DNA of 64,000 nt from Wenyingzhuangia sp. 2_MG-2023 (GCF_030548295.1 NZ_JAUOSB010000004.1:1-64000), one strand, 5' to 3'; shown: positions 17,894 through 28,746, counted from the stretch's first letter. A program made the numbers and translations. The notes: a model not told the origin generated them from the letters alone.

Positions 17894-18418
17894 ATGGAAA
17901 AAAAATTATATACCATATCCGTTTATTCTGAAAACAATTTAGGATTGTTGAACAGAATTTCGACCATCTTTGTCAAAAGACACATCAACATAGAAAGTTT
18001 AACCGTTTCTGCTTCAGAAATTGAAAACGTATCTAGATTTATTGTTGTTGTCAACATGACGGAAGAAGCTGTAAAGAAAATTATTGGTCAGTTAGAAAAG
18101 CAGGTGGAAGTAATTCAAGCTTATTATCATACCGATGATGAGATTATTTTTACAGAAACAGCTATGTTCAAATTCAAGTCTGATTTGTTGTTTGAGAATC
18201 CACAGATTCAAAATATCATCAAAGAAAACAATATGAATATTGTGACCGTAAACAGAACTTTCTTTATTGTAGAAAAGGCAGGCAGAAGACACGAAATAGA
18301 TGCTATTTATGATGCTTTTGCTCCTTTTGGAATTGCTCAATTTGTACGTTCAGGTAGAGTAGCCATTTCAAAAGAGGCCATGAACATTCGTAAAATTTTA
18401 GGAGAGATAGTTCAATAG
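17894..18418 (+). CDS. ilvN: Acetolactate synthase, small (regulatory) subunit
   Basis: A 174-residue IlvN/IlvH protein. The N-terminal ACT domain (about 3-78; YTISVYSENNLGLLNRISTIFVKRHINIESL) binds the feedback inhibitor valine in characterised homologues. The C-terminal domain (about 85-170, with EVIQAYYHTDDEII leading in) helps activate the large subunit. Its place between ilvB and ilvC supports the role. Confidence 0.95.
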   Translation: MEKKLYTISVYSENNLGLLNRISTIFVKRHINIESLTVSASEIENVSRFIVVVNMTEEAVKKIIGQLEKQVEVIQAYYHTDDEIIFTETAMFKFKSDLLFENPQIQNIIKENNMNIVTVNRTFFIVEKAGRRHEIDAIYDAFAPFGIAQFVRSGRVAISKEAMNIRKILGEIVQ

Positions 18419-18536
18419 AATTCCCTAAATTTGGCAACGCATTAAACAAAATCATGAGCCAGCAAAGAATTCAATTCTAGCCAACTCATTTTTAGCACAA
18501 TAACTAGTAAACAATTAGAATAAAAATAAAAGCAAA

Positions 18537-20012
18537 ATGGCAAATTATTTTAACACACTTTCTTTAAGAGAGCAATTAGAGCAATTAGGACAGTGTGAAT
18601 TTATGGATAGAAGTGAATTCAGCAATGGAGTAGAAGCTTTGAAAGGTAAAAAAATCGTAATCATTGGATGTGGAGCACAAGGGTTGAACCAAGGTCTGAA
18701 CATGCGTGATTCAGGATTGGATGTATCTTATACTTTAAGAGCCGCTGCTATTGAAGAAAAGAGACAATCTTTTTTAAACGCTAGTGAAAATAACTTTGCT
18801 GTAGGAACTTACGAAGAAATGATTCCTACTGCTGACTTGTTGATCAACTTGACACCAGACAAACAACACACTGCTGTTGTAACTGCTGTGATGCCATTGA
18901 TGAAAGAAGGAGCTTGCTTGTCTTACTCTCACGGTTTCAACATCGTAGAAGAGGGAATGCAAGTTCGTAAAGATATTACGGTAATTATGGTAGCACCTAA
19001 GTCTCCAGGATCTGAAGTTCGTGAAGAATTTAAAAGAGGATTTGGAGTACCTACATTGATTGCTGTTCACCCAGAAAACGATCCAGAAGGAAAAGGATGG
19101 GATTATGCAAAAGCGTATGCTGTTGGTACAGGAGGACATACTGCAGGTGTTTTAAAGTCTTCTTTTGTAGCTGAGGTAAAGTCTGATTTAATGGGAGAAC
19201 AAACCATTTTATGTGGATTGTTACAAACTGGATCTATCTTATGTTTTGACAAAATGGTAGCTGAAGGAATTGATGCAGGATATGCTTCTAAATTGATTCA
19301 ATACGGATGGGAAACTATTACTGAAGGTTTAAAGTACGGTGGTATTACAAACATGATGGATAGATTGTCTAACCCAGCTAAAATTGAAGCTTTTAAAGTT
19401 TCTGAAGAGTTGAAAGACATCATGAGACCTTTGTTTCAAAAACATATGGATGATATCATTTCTGGTGAATTCTCATCTACAATGATGGCTGACTGGGCAA
19501 ACGATGATGTAAATTTATTAACTTGGAGAGCTGCTACAGGAGAAACTAACTTTGAAAAGACTCCAGCTGGTGATATGGAAATCTCTGAGCAAGAATACTA
19601 CGACAATGGTACCTTAATGGTTGCTATGGTAAAAGCTGGTGTAGAATTGGCTTTTGAAGCAATGGTTGACTCTGGAATTGTTGAAGAATCTGCTTACTAT
19701 GAATCTTTACACGAAACTCCATTAATTGCAAACACTATTGCTCGTAAGAAATTATTTGAAATGAACCGTGTTATTTCTGACACTGCTGAATACGGATGTT
19801 ACTTATTTGACCACGCTTGTAAGCCTTTAATTGCTGAGTACGTAAACAACGCTCCTATCAACTTGATTGGAAAACCTTTTGGAAACACTAGCAATGGTGT
19901 TGACAACGCGGAATTGATTGCTGTAAACAAAGCTATCCGTGAGCACGAAGTTGAATACATTGGTGAAGAATTACGTGAGTCTATGACTGCTATGAAAAAA
20001 ATCGTTTCATAA
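18537..20012 (+). CDS. ilvC: Ketol-acid reductoisomerase (class II, long form)
   Basis: A 491-residue NADPH-dependent enzyme that isomerises and reduces acetolactate. The Rossmann loop [25 protein letters not shown] is near residues 45-70, and [17 protein letters not shown] is present. The length and duplicated C-terminal knotted domain identify the class II (E. coli/plant-like) form rather than the 330-residue class I form. A strong terminator follows at 20037, so ilvA probably has its own promoter or relies on read-through. Confidence 0.97.
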   Translation: MANYFNTLSLREQLEQLGQCEFMDRSEFSNGVEALKGKKIVIIGCGAQGLNQGLNMRDSGLDVSYTLRAAAIEEKRQSFLNASENNFAVGTYEEMIPTADLLINLTPDKQHTAVVTAVMPLMKEGACLSYSHGFNIVEEGMQVRKDITVIMVAPKSPGSEVREEFKRGFGVPTLIAVHPENDPEGKGWDYAKAYAVGTGGHTAGVLKSSFVAEVKSDLMGEQTILCGLLQTGSILCFDKMVAEGIDAGYASKLIQYGWETITEGLKYGGITNMMDRLSNPAKIEAFKVSEELKDIMRPLFQKHMDDIISGEFSSTMMADWANDDVNLLTWRAATGETNFEKTPAGDMEISEQEYYDNGTLMVAMVKAGVELAFEAMVDSGIVEESAYYESLHETPLIANTIARKKLFEMNRVISDTAEYGCYLFDHACKPLIAEYVNNAPINLIGKPFGNTSNGVDNAELIAVNKAIREHEVEYIGEELRESMTAMKKIVS

Positions 20013-20036
20013 ACAACGTATTTTTATACATATTTT

Positions 20037-20065
20037 AAAGCCGTTGCATTTTGCAACGGCTTTTT
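20037..20065 (+). terminator. Rho-independent terminator after ilvC
   Basis: A 12-bp perfect stem (AAAGCCGTTGCA with TGCAACGGCTTT), 3-nt loop and T run, 24 bp after the ilvC stop. Confidence 0.93.
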
Positions 20066-20268
20066 AGATTTATACCTTTTTCTTACACAAACCCTGTTAG
20101 AGTACTATTTGAGGCTTAAAAACAGCAACAAACTGATCAACGCCATCTACTTTATTTCTAAGTTGATTTCTCGTTAAAAAACTCTTCGAATTTTTACAGA
20201 AAAAAAGACTCAGAATTTGTTTCCAATCCTGAGCCTTTCTTACTTTTACCTTATCTAAAAAATTTCTT

Positions 20269-21510
20269 ATGCTAACTTTGGCTTCCGTTATCAAAGCTCA
20301 ACTGAATATCAAAGGTGTTGTGCAAAACACTCCCCTTACTTACATAGACAACTATTCTAAATCATTAGAAGCAACTATTTATTTTAAAAGAGAAGATTTG
20401 CAAATGGTTCGTTCTTATAAAATTAGAGGAGCTTATAACAGAATCAAAAATCTAAAACCAAAAGAATTAGAAAACGGTGTTGTTTGTGCCAGTGCTGGTA
20501 ACCACGCACAAGGAGTTGCTTACGCTTGTAACGCCTTAAAAGTACAAGGAGTTATCTTTATGCCGGTGACCACACCTAAGCAAAAAATATCTCAGGTAAA
20601 AATGTTTGGAGGTAATTACACCACCATTCAGCTCATTGGAGATACTTTTGATGAAAGTTCTAAAGCCGCAGAAGATTATCAACAAGAAACCAAAGCCATT
20701 TATGTACACCCTTTTAATGATTGGGATGTGATGGCTGGACAAGGTACTGTAGGTTTAGAAATTTTAGATGCAATCAACGTTTCTATTGACTATCTATTTT
20801 TGCCTATTGGAGGTGGTGGCTTGGCTTCTGGAATTATTACTGTTTTTAAAAACTTGAGTCCCCATACCAAAATTATTGGACTAGAACCCAAAGGAGCTCC
20901 TTCCCTAAAAACCTCTTTAGAAAAAGGGGTAAATACCAAAATATTTGACATCGACAAGTTTGTTGACGGAGCTGCCGTTCAAAAAATGGGCGATAGAACT
21001 TATGAAATCTGTAAAGAACACTTACACGATGTTGCTCTTATAGATGAAGGACATATCTGTAAAACGATTTTAAAACTGTACAATGAAAACGCTATTGTTG
21101 CAGAACCCGCAGGAGCATTGTCTATTTGCGCATTGGATTTGTACAAAGAAGAAATCAAAGAAAAAAACGTGGTCTGTATTTTGAGTGGTGGAAACAATGA
21201 CATCACCCGAATGGAAGAGATGAAAGAACGTGCCTTGTTGTACGATGGATTGAGGCATTACTTTATTGTACGTTTTCCTCAAAGAGCAGGAGCCCTAGAA
21301 GAATTTGTAAGTAATGTTTTGTCTGACACCGACGATATTGTTCATTTTGAATACACCAAAAAAAACAGCAGAAGCACTGCCTCTGCCGTTGTGGGGATAG
21401 AACTTAGTAACAAAATTGATTTTGAACCTTTGCTTGAAAGAATGAAAAACAAAGGTTTTTTTGGAGAATATTTGAACGAAAAACCTGAATTGCTAGGGTA
21501 CTTGATTTAA
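20269..21510 (+). CDS. ilvA: Threonine ammonia-lyase (threonine dehydratase, IlvA)
   Basis: A 413-residue PLP enzyme that turns threonine into 2-oxobutyrate, feeding isoleucine synthesis. The PLP lysine is Lys51 in VRSYKIRGAYN; the substrate loop SAGNHAQGVAYAC and glycine-rich PLP phosphate site LPIGGGGLASG are present. The C-terminal part (about 325-413, LRHYFIVRFPQRAGALEEFV) is a single ACT-like regulatory domain, as in the shorter IlvA type. The 200-bp spacer from ilvC has a terminator and no clear promoter. Its stop shares the palindrome TTAA with the stop of the convergent decarboxylase gene. Confidence 0.94.
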   Translation: MLTLASVIKAQLNIKGVVQNTPLTYIDNYSKSLEATIYFKREDLQMVRSYKIRGAYNRIKNLKPKELENGVVCASAGNHAQGVAYACNALKVQGVIFMPVTTPKQKISQVKMFGGNYTTIQLIGDTFDESSKAAEDYQQETKAIYVHPFNDWDVMAGQGTVGLEILDAINVSIDYLFLPIGGGGLASGIITVFKNLSPHTKIIGLEPKGAPSLKTSLEKGVNTKIFDIDKFVDGAAVQKMGDRTYEICKEHLHDVALIDEGHICKTILKLYNENAIVAEPAGALSICALDLYKEEIKEKNVVCILSGGNNDITRMEEMKERALLYDGLRHYFIVRFPQRAGALEEFVSNVLSDTDDIVHFEYTKKNSRSTASAVVGIELSNKIDFEPLLERMKNKGFFGEYLNEKPELLGYLI

Positions 21511-22658
21511 AAGTGTACTGCTACAGGTTGCTCAATCACAGGAAATTTTACCATATCATTTATCAACTCATCAATCTGAATTTTTGTTACATTGGGCATA
21601 CAAATGATATGTGAAATAGCTCCCTGAGAAGCCAATTGCCATTTTAAAATCACTTCGTTAGAAACTCTTGGTAAAATCACGGTAATTGCTCCAGGATTTT
21701 TCCAAGATTCAATTCCGATAGTCTCTAATTTCTGAATGCAATAAGCAGCTACCTCTAAACTGTGATGGTAACGCTGTTTCAAACCTTCAAATCCATATTT
21801 TTTTAAGGCATACCACAAGAACAAAACACTGTGTCCATTTCTAGACCCTGTGATGGTCGTATCTAAAGTACCAATTACAGAAACTCCTTTAGCCACCCGA
21901 TCTCTGTTAGATTTTTTTGTGATGATGACTCCAGCAGGAATGGGAGCTCCAATAAATTTATGTGCACTGATGGAAATACTATCAACTCCATCTACAAAAT
22001 CAAAAGGCACACGAGGTTCTACAAAAACACCATAAGAACCCGACAAAGCAGCATCGCAATGAATGTAGTGATCTTGAATTCCGTAATGAATCAAAGTATT
22101 TTTTATTTTTGAAACATCGTCTTTTGCTTCCGTCATAGTCGTTCCAAATGTGGTCAAAACAATAGCAGGTCTGTGTCTATTCAATTTGATTACATTTTCA
22201 AAATCTTCATAATCTATTTCTCCGCTTTTTTGAGATCGAATTACAATACTCGGTATGTTCAATAATTCTATATTTTTACGAACACTATAATGTGTAGCGT
22301 CCGAATAATAGACCATTGCTTTAGGATACAATTCCCTCCCCAAATACAGACCGTACAAATTGCTTTCAGATCCACCGTTAGTCACATATCCCCAATAATT
22401 ATTGATTTCTGCTCTGAATAACTTTGCAAAAAAAGAAACCACCTCTCTTTCCATAAAATGAGTTTGCACTTTGTTTGTTCCTTCTTCAAAAGGGTCTCCC
22501 ACGTTGTTGATTGGAAATTTAAAAAACGGAATCAATTCCTGATAATCAAAATCTTTAGAAACAGGATATCCTAGCATAAATTCGTTGTTCTTATCTAAAT
22601 TGATCCTAAGATTTTCTAAAATATCTTTGTCTTCTGGTTTTAGTTCTTTCACAATCAT
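21507..22658 (-). CDS. PLP-dependent decarboxylase, histidine/serine decarboxylase-like (group II)
   Basis: A 383-residue fold type I decarboxylase. Key features are GYPVSKDFDYQEL and NVGDPFEEGTNKVQTHFMEREVVSFF near the N terminus, YVTNGGSESNLYGLYLGRE (PLP phosphate region), HCDAALSGSYG with the PLP-binding Asp, and the Schiff-base lysine Lys234 in SISAHKFIGAPIP. It is closest in memory to bacterial histidine decarboxylases and plant serine decarboxylases; I cannot choose the substrate (His, Ser or another amino acid). The divergent Lrp/AsnC gene 159 bp away is an obvious candidate regulator. Confidence 0.85.
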   Translation of the reverse strand: MIVKELKPEDKDILENLRINLDKNNEFMLGYPVSKDFDYQELIPFFKFPINNVGDPFEEGTNKVQTHFMEREVVSFFAKLFRAEINNYWGYVTNGGSESNLYGLYLGRELYPKAMVYYSDATHYSVRKNIELLNIPSIVIRSQKSGEIDYEDFENVIKLNRHRPAIVLTTFGTTMTEAKDDVSKIKNTLIHYGIQDHYIHCDAALSGSYGVFVEPRVPFDFVDGVDSISISAHKFIGAPIPAGVIITKKSNRDRVAKGVSVIGTLDTTITGSRNGHSVLFLWYALKKYGFEGLKQRYHHSLEVAAYCIQKLETIGIESWKNPGAITVILPRVSNEVILKWQLASQGAISHIICMPNVTKIQIDELINDMVKFPVIEQPVAVHF

Positions 22659-22680
22659 ATTAATTAATTTATAATCACTG

Positions 22681-22688
22681 CAAAAGTA
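22681..22688 (-). promoter_or_regulatory. Putative -7 element for the decarboxylase gene
   Basis: On the minus strand TACTTTTG matches TAnnTTTG, 22 bp before the decarboxylase ATG. No good -33 box is visible. The Lrp-like regulator encoded on the other side may bind in this 159-bp divergent spacer. Confidence 0.5.
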
Positions 22689-22817
22689 ACAAAAATCAAA
22701 ATTAAAAACTTTTATTAATTACAAACACAGTAAATAAAACTTGAATAACAAATAAAACAGTACATTTACACTAATCGAAACAGTCTACTAATACAAAACA
22801 GAATATTTTTCTAATTC

Positions 22818-23273
22818 ATGGACACTATTGATAAAAAAATACTGATGTTATTGCAAGAAAACGCAAAGCAAAACACCAAAGAAATTGCCAATAAAATAGG
22901 ACTAACCGTATCTCCTACCTTTGAACGAATTAAAAAACTAGAGCAAAAAGGATACATTAAGAAATACAGCGCAGTGCTTGACAGAGCAAAAATTGACAAA
23001 TCCATCATTGTTTTTTGTCAAATTTCTTTGCAAACCCACTCCAAAGAATTGTTAGAAAGTTTTAAAAAGGAAATCTCCACAATTAAAGAAATAACAGGTT
23101 GCCATCACATGTCTGGAAATTATGACTTTTTATTAAAAATTGCCGTAAACGATATTAACGAGTATCAAAAATTTGTTGTAGACAAACTTTCTGTTGTAAA
23201 AGGAATTTCTAACGTTCAAAGCTCTTTTGTTATTGAGGAGGTTCTTGACGGAACTGTGTACGATTTAGCATAA
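22818..23273 (+). CDS. Lrp/AsnC family transcriptional regulator
   Basis: A 151-residue protein with an N-terminal winged HTH (about 1-60; MDTIDKKILMLLQENAKQNTKEIANKIGLTVSPTFERIKKLEQKGYI) and a C-terminal RAM/ACT-like ligand domain with GCHHMSGNYDFLLKI. Family members sense amino acids and control their metabolism. Being divergent from the decarboxylase and close to ilvA suggests amino-acid responsive control of one of them, but the ligand is unknown. Confidence 0.93.
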   Translation: MDTIDKKILMLLQENAKQNTKEIANKIGLTVSPTFERIKKLEQKGYIKKYSAVLDRAKIDKSIIVFCQISLQTHSKELLESFKKEISTIKEITGCHHMSGNYDFLLKIAVNDINEYQKFVVDKLSVVKGISNVQSSFVIEEVLDGTVYDLA

Positions 23274-23513
23274 GATCCAGATTCAAAAAAAAATCAGTAA
23301 CCAACACCAATAAAACGCTTCAGTAAACATCTAAAAAATAAAAACAAAGACATTCTCTAATTTAAGAATCTATTGCCTTATAAAAGATTATGTATTTACT
23401 AAAATTTTTAATATTTTTAGTAAAGTTTAAAATATATAAAATTTAATCACTGACTCACAATCACTTAAATTTTATTTGTTTTTTCACCCCTTTACCTCAA
23501 CCCCTAGAAAACA

Positions 23514-25859
23514 ATGAAATTTATCAACATCAAAAAGCTCCTACTATTTTTCATTCCATTGGTTGCTCTTAGTTATTTGGCTATTGATCATTATTACCAT
23601 ATCATTACTAAAAACGAATTAGAAATTATAAAAAACGGAGCCGTTAATGATTTAGATACAAAAGGAATTTTCATCAATGACGTGTATAAATATTTGGCAA
23701 CAGATATAGACATTATACAATGGGAATATGATAAAGATTTTAATAAAAGCTTGCAACCTAAAAAAAAGAACCTGGTAGACTTTTTTTTGCATCTATCTAA
23801 TTTACAAACCACGTACGATCAGGTAAGATTTATAGACACTCTTGGAAACGAAATTATTCGTGTTGATTTTGATAGCATCAATACTGCTAAAATTAGAGAC
23901 TTTGACAAACTACAAGACAAAAGCAAACGCAACTATTTTAAGCGTGCTAAAGAATTACAAAAAGACGAAATCTATTTTTCTGACATAAACCTAAACATGG
24001 AGTATGGTAAAATTGAAATACCATACAACCCAGTACTTAGAGTAGCTAAAAAAGTACACAACGCAAAAGGAGAGTGGAATGGTGTTATTGTGATTAACTA
24101 TTTTATCAACAATCTATTTTATAAACTAACCAAACAAAACAACCTGTACTATTCTTCTTTTGAATTGAGAAACGCAGAAGGATTTCCTTTAATTTCTGAA
24201 GATGAAAAAACTACTTTTAGTCATATTTTATCCAATTCCGATAGTTTGACTTTGCAGCATACACACAAAAACATTTGGGACAAAATCAAGAAAAACAACG
24301 CTGGTAGTGACACTTACAACAATGCCATTTATGTATTTAAAAAACTAACCATCAACGGTAAGAGTACTAAAAACATTCATTACAAAGACACTAAGTCGTT
24401 AATCCTTATTCATAAAATTGATTTAAAAAAAGTAAATCAATCTCAATTCATCTATGTTGTTTACGAATGGGGTTGTATCATCATCATAAACCTCTTAATC
24501 CTTATGATCTTAATATGCCATCAATATTACCTTCATAAATTGCATCTTCAAAATAAAAAATTGCTGACTACAAATAATGAATTGGAAAAATTAAAAAACA
24601 AAATAGAAGAAACATTAAACATCAAATTAGATGAATTAAAACTTACTGAAAAAAAGTTTTACTCTATATTTAACAATGCAGGTATTGGTATTGCACTTTT
24701 AGACTTGACAGGAAAACCATTATTCACTAATAAAAAATTCACAACTATTTTAGGGTATTCTGAAAAGGAACTTACCCAAAAAAAAATTGCCGATTTTACG
24801 CACCCTGATGACTTAGATACTGACCTTAAGTTATTTGATAAACTAATAAATAGAGAAATAGAATCTTATCATATAGAAAAACGTTACATCCGAAAAGATG
24901 GAGCTATTATTTGGGGTAATTTGGATGTTTCTTTGCTTGTAGATGAAGAAAATAATATTATCAATGTAATTGGGGTAGTAACCGATATTACCGAACTTAT
25001 AGATGCACAAACAGAAACTAAAAATCTCAAAAAAATTATTCATAGCCTTAACTACATTGCAAAGGTTTTAAATATTGATTCCATAGAAAATATTGCTGAA
25101 ATAAATGAGTCGGTAAACTTGGTAAAACACATAGAAAAACAATCTGATGACATTTTACAAGCTAATAAAGCTAGAGAAATATTGTTGAAGAATTTAGAGT
25201 ATAAAAATGTTGAACTGAACAACTATGCACATATTGTTTCACACGATTTGAAAACACCGTTGCGAGGTATTTATACTTTGTCTAAATGGATAGAAGAAGA
25301 AACAGGTAATAAATTAACCGATGAAAGTAAAATGTACTTTCAGTTAATTTTAGAAAATCTAGAAAAAATGGAATCTCTTATCAATGGTATTCTAAACTAT
25401 TCTAGTATAGATAAAAATGAAGAATCTGAATATGAAATTAACACCTATGAATTGGTAAACGATATTGTAAAACTCATACCGATACCAAAATCAATAGAAA
25501 TTAAAATTGACAAAAATCTTCCTATCATTAAAAGTAACAAAAGTAGAATGCATCAGGTGTTTCAAAATTTACTTCAAAATGCCATCAAGAGCATTATTAA
25601 TGAAACTGGAACCATAGAAATTGGTGCAAAAGAAACTCCAAAATCGTGGGAGTTCTATATAAAGGATAACGGAAAAGGAATTGATAAAAAGTATTTTAAA
25701 AAGATTTTTGAATTATTCCAAAGCATAGATGATGATCCAAAAAGTTTAGGAATGGGACTTTCAATTGTTCAAAAAGTAATCGATTTTTATAATGGAGAAG
25801 TTTGGCTTGAAAGTGAGGTTTCTAAAGGATCTACTTTTTATTTCACACTACCTAAATAA
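23514..25859 (+). CDS. Membrane sensor histidine kinase with extracytoplasmic sensor and PAS domain
   Basis: A 781-residue protein. TM1 spans about residues 8-25, a periplasmic sensor of Cache/LuxQ-like type (YDQVRFIDTLGNEIIRVDF) follows, and TM2 spans about 318-338. A PAS domain lies at about 378-495 with a PAC-like tail. HisKA contains the phospho-acceptor His577 in VSHDLKTPLRG, and the HATPase has NLLQNAIKS, DNGKGID and GMGLSIVQKV. No receiver or DNA-binding domain is fused and no response regulator is adjacent. It lies upstream of, and convergent with, the PUL glycosidase gene; a link to the PUL is possible but unproven. Confidence 0.9.
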   Translation: MKFINIKKLLLFFIPLVALSYLAIDHYYHIITKNELEIIKNGAVNDLDTKGIFINDVYKYLATDIDIIQWEYDKDFNKSLQPKKKNLVDFFLHLSNLQTTYDQVRFIDTLGNEIIRVDFDSINTAKIRDFDKLQDKSKRNYFKRAKELQKDEIYFSDINLNMEYGKIEIPYNPVLRVAKKVHNAKGEWNGVIVINYFINNLFYKLTKQNNLYYSSFELRNAEGFPLISEDEKTTFSHILSNSDSLTLQHTHKNIWDKIKKNNAGSDTYNNAIYVFKKLTINGKSTKNIHYKDTKSLILIHKIDLKKVNQSQFIYVVYEWGCIIIINLLILMILICHQYYLHKLHLQNKKLLTTNNELEKLKNKIEETLNIKLDELKLTEKKFYSIFNNAGIGIALLDLTGKPLFTNKKFTTILGYSEKELTQKKIADFTHPDDLDTDLKLFDKLINREIESYHIEKRYIRKDGAIIWGNLDVSLLVDEENNIINVIGVVTDITELIDAQTETKNLKKIIHSLNYIAKVLNIDSIENIAEINESVNLVKHIEKQSDDILQANKAREILLKNLEYKNVELNNYAHIVSHDLKTPLRGIYTLSKWIEEETGNKLTDESKMYFQLILENLEKMESLINGILNYSSIDKNEESEYEINTYELVNDIVKLIPIPKSIEIKIDKNLPIIKSNKSRMHQVFQNLLQNAIKSIINETGTIEIGAKETPKSWEFYIKDNGKGIDKKYFKKIFELFQSIDDDPKSLGMGLSIVQKVIDFYNGEVWLESEVSKGSTFYFTLPK

Positions 25860-25971
25860 TCAGCAAATACCTACTATATTTTTGGCACTGAAATTCGTTA
25901 ATTTGATAGAAATTCTTTAAAAACTTCTATCAAAATTCACTCAAATTTCTAAAACCAAGAGACTATTGGCG

Positions 25972-28542
25972 TTACGCTTTGATGTATTTTATATTTTGAA
26001 TGGCTGTTTTTGTTTTTAACTTCAACAAATACATTCCCTTGCTCCAATCCTCATTTTTATTGTATTCAAACGTTTTTACATTGTTGAATTCATTTTCATA
26101 AATCAAACAACCATCCATACTGTAAACCTCCACAATCAATTGAGTCTGAAACTCATTCAAATCAATTGTGAAAGGACCTTTTGAAGGATTTGGAAACAAG
26201 GTTCCTAACTTTTCTTTTTTTAAGCTTTCCTCGTCAGAAGTCAAATCCTCTCCTTTTTCATCTGTCAATTCAATCAAATAAACATCGTAAGGTTTTAAAA
26301 TTAATTTAGCAGGCACCTTTACTCCATTCAACAAATCCTTGCAAACTGTTCCATTCTTAGCTTCTTTTATTTTTATATCTAACGTAGCATCTGTTTTTCC
26401 TAAATTCACAATAGACAGTACGTAATTTCCTTTTTCATTTTTTACACATCTCCAAGTACATCCTTTGTAACCATTTGCATTGGTTTCTACAACTGTAACT
26501 TTTGGCAAGTTGTTTTTGGATGCTAAAATTTGCAGAGCCTCCATTTTTGCATGCTCAACTGTATTCGCTAAAATCAACCTACCTTTGGTTTGTTTCAATC
26601 CTGTTAATGGGAGTCCGTATTCATTCTTTTTCAAACTTATTGCATCCGAAATTACAGTCCCTCCATTGTCTATGTAATTCTGTAAGGTTTTTAACTCCTC
26701 TATGGTTACTTGCTCTGTTTTGTGTACCACAATCACATCCCACAAATCTGTATTTTGTTTTGATACAATGTTTTTGGTAGCAAAGCCCAAAGGAATTCCT
26801 TCAAAATTTAAAGCCTCGTACATTTCAAACACACCTTCCATATAGTTCCCTTTATTAGCAGCTGCAGCTTTGGAATAGAAAACTCTAATTGGCTTACGTT
26901 CTCGTTGCATTTTCATGATTAACTCACTATGTGTATTTAAATCCATCATAGTTGCATGCAATGCATTTGTAACACGAGGTTGCTGATTGTTAGAACCCGC
27001 ATAAGCACCTGTTATGCCAGACTTAAGAGAACCGTCCTCTTTTCTTGGCCAATACCAAGTTTGAGAAGCGTTTAACCCTAAGGTATGCGCTACCCAATAC
27101 ACAGCTCTAGGATATTTTGGATCCATGTACAAGTCTCTTGCATTGTTGGTACTTAACAAATGACTTTCTGAATTAAAGATCAACTGATTCGGTTGTACAG
27201 ATTTTAAGAAATCATAGCCCATATACAACTCTTTCCATCCAAAAGCATATTTCTCATCTTTGATACTTTTTCCTTTGACCATGTAATTGTAATTGGCAGC
27301 TACATCATTTCCGTTGATCTCACTCAACTCGGTTAAAGCCTCTAAATCTATTCCTGTAGCAGGATCATTTTCAGTAAAGAACGAAGGCATTATTTTTAAC
27401 TGAGCTTTGGCAGTAGCATCGTATTTTCTTAATTCTGATTTCATCCATGTAAACCAATCTGTAACTCTATCTTCATTAAAAGTTACCCAATCGTACCATT
27501 TTGGTGTTCCCATTAAAGAAATATCAATTGGAATGTCTATAGCCACTTCCTCAAAATTAGAAAAGTTGGAATTCCATAAAGCATTTAACTGAGCTATATT
27601 CTGATGTTTGTTTTGCAACCAACCTTTAAACTTATCTATGGTATAATTACTCACACCACTTGTGTACCAAACTTTTTTTGCACCATCTTTGTAGGTAATC
27701 CATCTTGGCTCATTACACAACATATAGCCTAAATCTGTATAATGTTTCCCTTTCATTTTTGCCACTGTTCCTTTTAACAAATGAGATACCATCACTTTTG
27801 CTCCTGGATGATCAATATCATAATCTAGAAATGGAGCACCTTGAAACTTCGTAAAATCCTCACCATAATTATCGATAGCCCATTGAGGTACATTTTTATT
27901 ATTGATGAACACAAAACCAGGAGTACCACTCTCTTTTGTATTTAAATTATTTATTACGTTTTGATTTATTTTACCCGAAGCATTGGTCACATAGTTTGGA
28001 GAGATGTAAAAACCATTCAATTCACCATAAAACTCAGTCAACTCAGGTGTATCAGGTTTCCAAGTGTAATCTGCCAAAAAAACAGGCTCGTTGTTTTCTC
28101 TGATAATTTCATCTTTTTTGACTGTTACTTTTGACCAATCTACTTTTGGAATAGGGGCTCTAAAAACCTCTCCTTTTTTAATTTTTTTAATGTACGCTAT
28201 GGATTCATCTAACAATGCTAAAATGTCATTTCTCTCAAAATCTGGCAATTCCTCAGCCATTTGCGTTGCTACGTTTTTGTACAACCAATACTTTTCAAAA
28301 TGACTCTTATTTTCAGCTATGTTTTTTTCATCCCAGTTGGCAAACTTTAAGAAAATTTCAGCAGTACGAACTGCCAACTTTTCTTTTAAAGCATCTTTTC
28401 CTAAGGATTCTACCTCAGCAATTAATGTGTTTAAACTATCTATTTTAACTCTTGCTTTTTGCTCTAATGTTTGTGAAAAACCACTTTGGGTTAACATCAA
28501 TACAAATAATAGCAAGTACTTACCTAACTGTTTGTATATCAT
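25972..28542 (-). CDS. GH42-like (clan GH-A) beta-galactosidase-type glycoside hydrolase, T9SS exported
   Basis: An 856-residue secreted enzyme with signal peptide (LLLFVLMLTQSGFSQ). The catalytic barrel contains LCNEPRW with Glu278 as likely acid/base and FNSESHL with Glu459 as likely nucleophile; their spacing fits clan GH-A. A GATase-like segment (about 560-660, IRVFYSKAAAANKGN onward) resembles the trimerisation domain of GH42, followed by a small beta domain. The C-terminal 80 residues (LGTLFPNPSKGPFTIDL to IQNIKYIKA) are a T9SS type A sorting domain. GH42 and GH167 (carrageenan-oligosaccharide active) are both possible families. The nearby SusCD and sulfatase suggest a sulfated galactan substrate; this is inference. 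Confidence 0.75.
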   Translation of the reverse strand: MIYKQLGKYLLLFVLMLTQSGFSQTLEQKARVKIDSLNTLIAEVESLGKDALKEKLAVRTAEIFLKFANWDEKNIAENKSHFEKYWLYKNVATQMAEELPDFERNDILALLDESIAYIKKIKKGEVFRAPIPKVDWSKVTVKKDEIIRENNEPVFLADYTWKPDTPELTEFYGELNGFYISPNYVTNASGKINQNVINNLNTKESGTPGFVFINNKNVPQWAIDNYGEDFTKFQGAPFLDYDIDHPGAKVMVSHLLKGTVAKMKGKHYTDLGYMLCNEPRWITYKDGAKKVWYTSGVSNYTIDKFKGWLQNKHQNIAQLNALWNSNFSNFEEVAIDIPIDISLMGTPKWYDWVTFNEDRVTDWFTWMKSELRKYDATAKAQLKIMPSFFTENDPATGIDLEALTELSEINGNDVAANYNYMVKGKSIKDEKYAFGWKELYMGYDFLKSVQPNQLIFNSESHLLSTNNARDLYMDPKYPRAVYWVAHTLGLNASQTWYWPRKEDGSLKSGITGAYAGSNNQQPRVTNALHATMMDLNTHSELIMKMQRERKPIRVFYSKAAAANKGNYMEGVFEMYEALNFEGIPLGFATKNIVSKQNTDLWDVIVVHKTEQVTIEELKTLQNYIDNGGTVISDAISLKKNEYGLPLTGLKQTKGRLILANTVEHAKMEALQILASKNNLPKVTVVETNANGYKGCTWRCVKNEKGNYVLSIVNLGKTDATLDIKIKEAKNGTVCKDLLNGVKVPAKLILKPYDVYLIELTDEKGEDLTSDEESLKKEKLGTLFPNPSKGPFTIDLNEFQTQLIVEVYSMDGCLIYENEFNNVKTFEYNKNEDWSKGMYLLKLKTKTAIQNIKYIKA

Positions 28543-28746
28543 TTATTAAATTTTACGATTATTTAAATGCCGTTCTGTAAGTTACCAACAAGTAAAACTT
28601 CATAGAAACACTATGTATACTTATACAAGTATTTTTTAAACACTGAGTTTAACAATATTTGAAGTTTCATCATTTTAATTTAATAAAAAATAAGGCATAT
28701 AAACCCCTACTAAAATTTAAATAAATAATATGAAGCTTTAAATGCT

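Noticed and set aside
20272-20279. TAACTTTG promoter-like match at the ilvA start
   Set aside because: It lies inside the coding start; a start downstream would remove conserved N-terminal residues, so it is probably chance.
20097-20294. Minus-strand 65-codon frame between ilvC and ilvA
   Set aside because: Overlaps the ilvA start, has no recognisable similarity, promoter or terminator.
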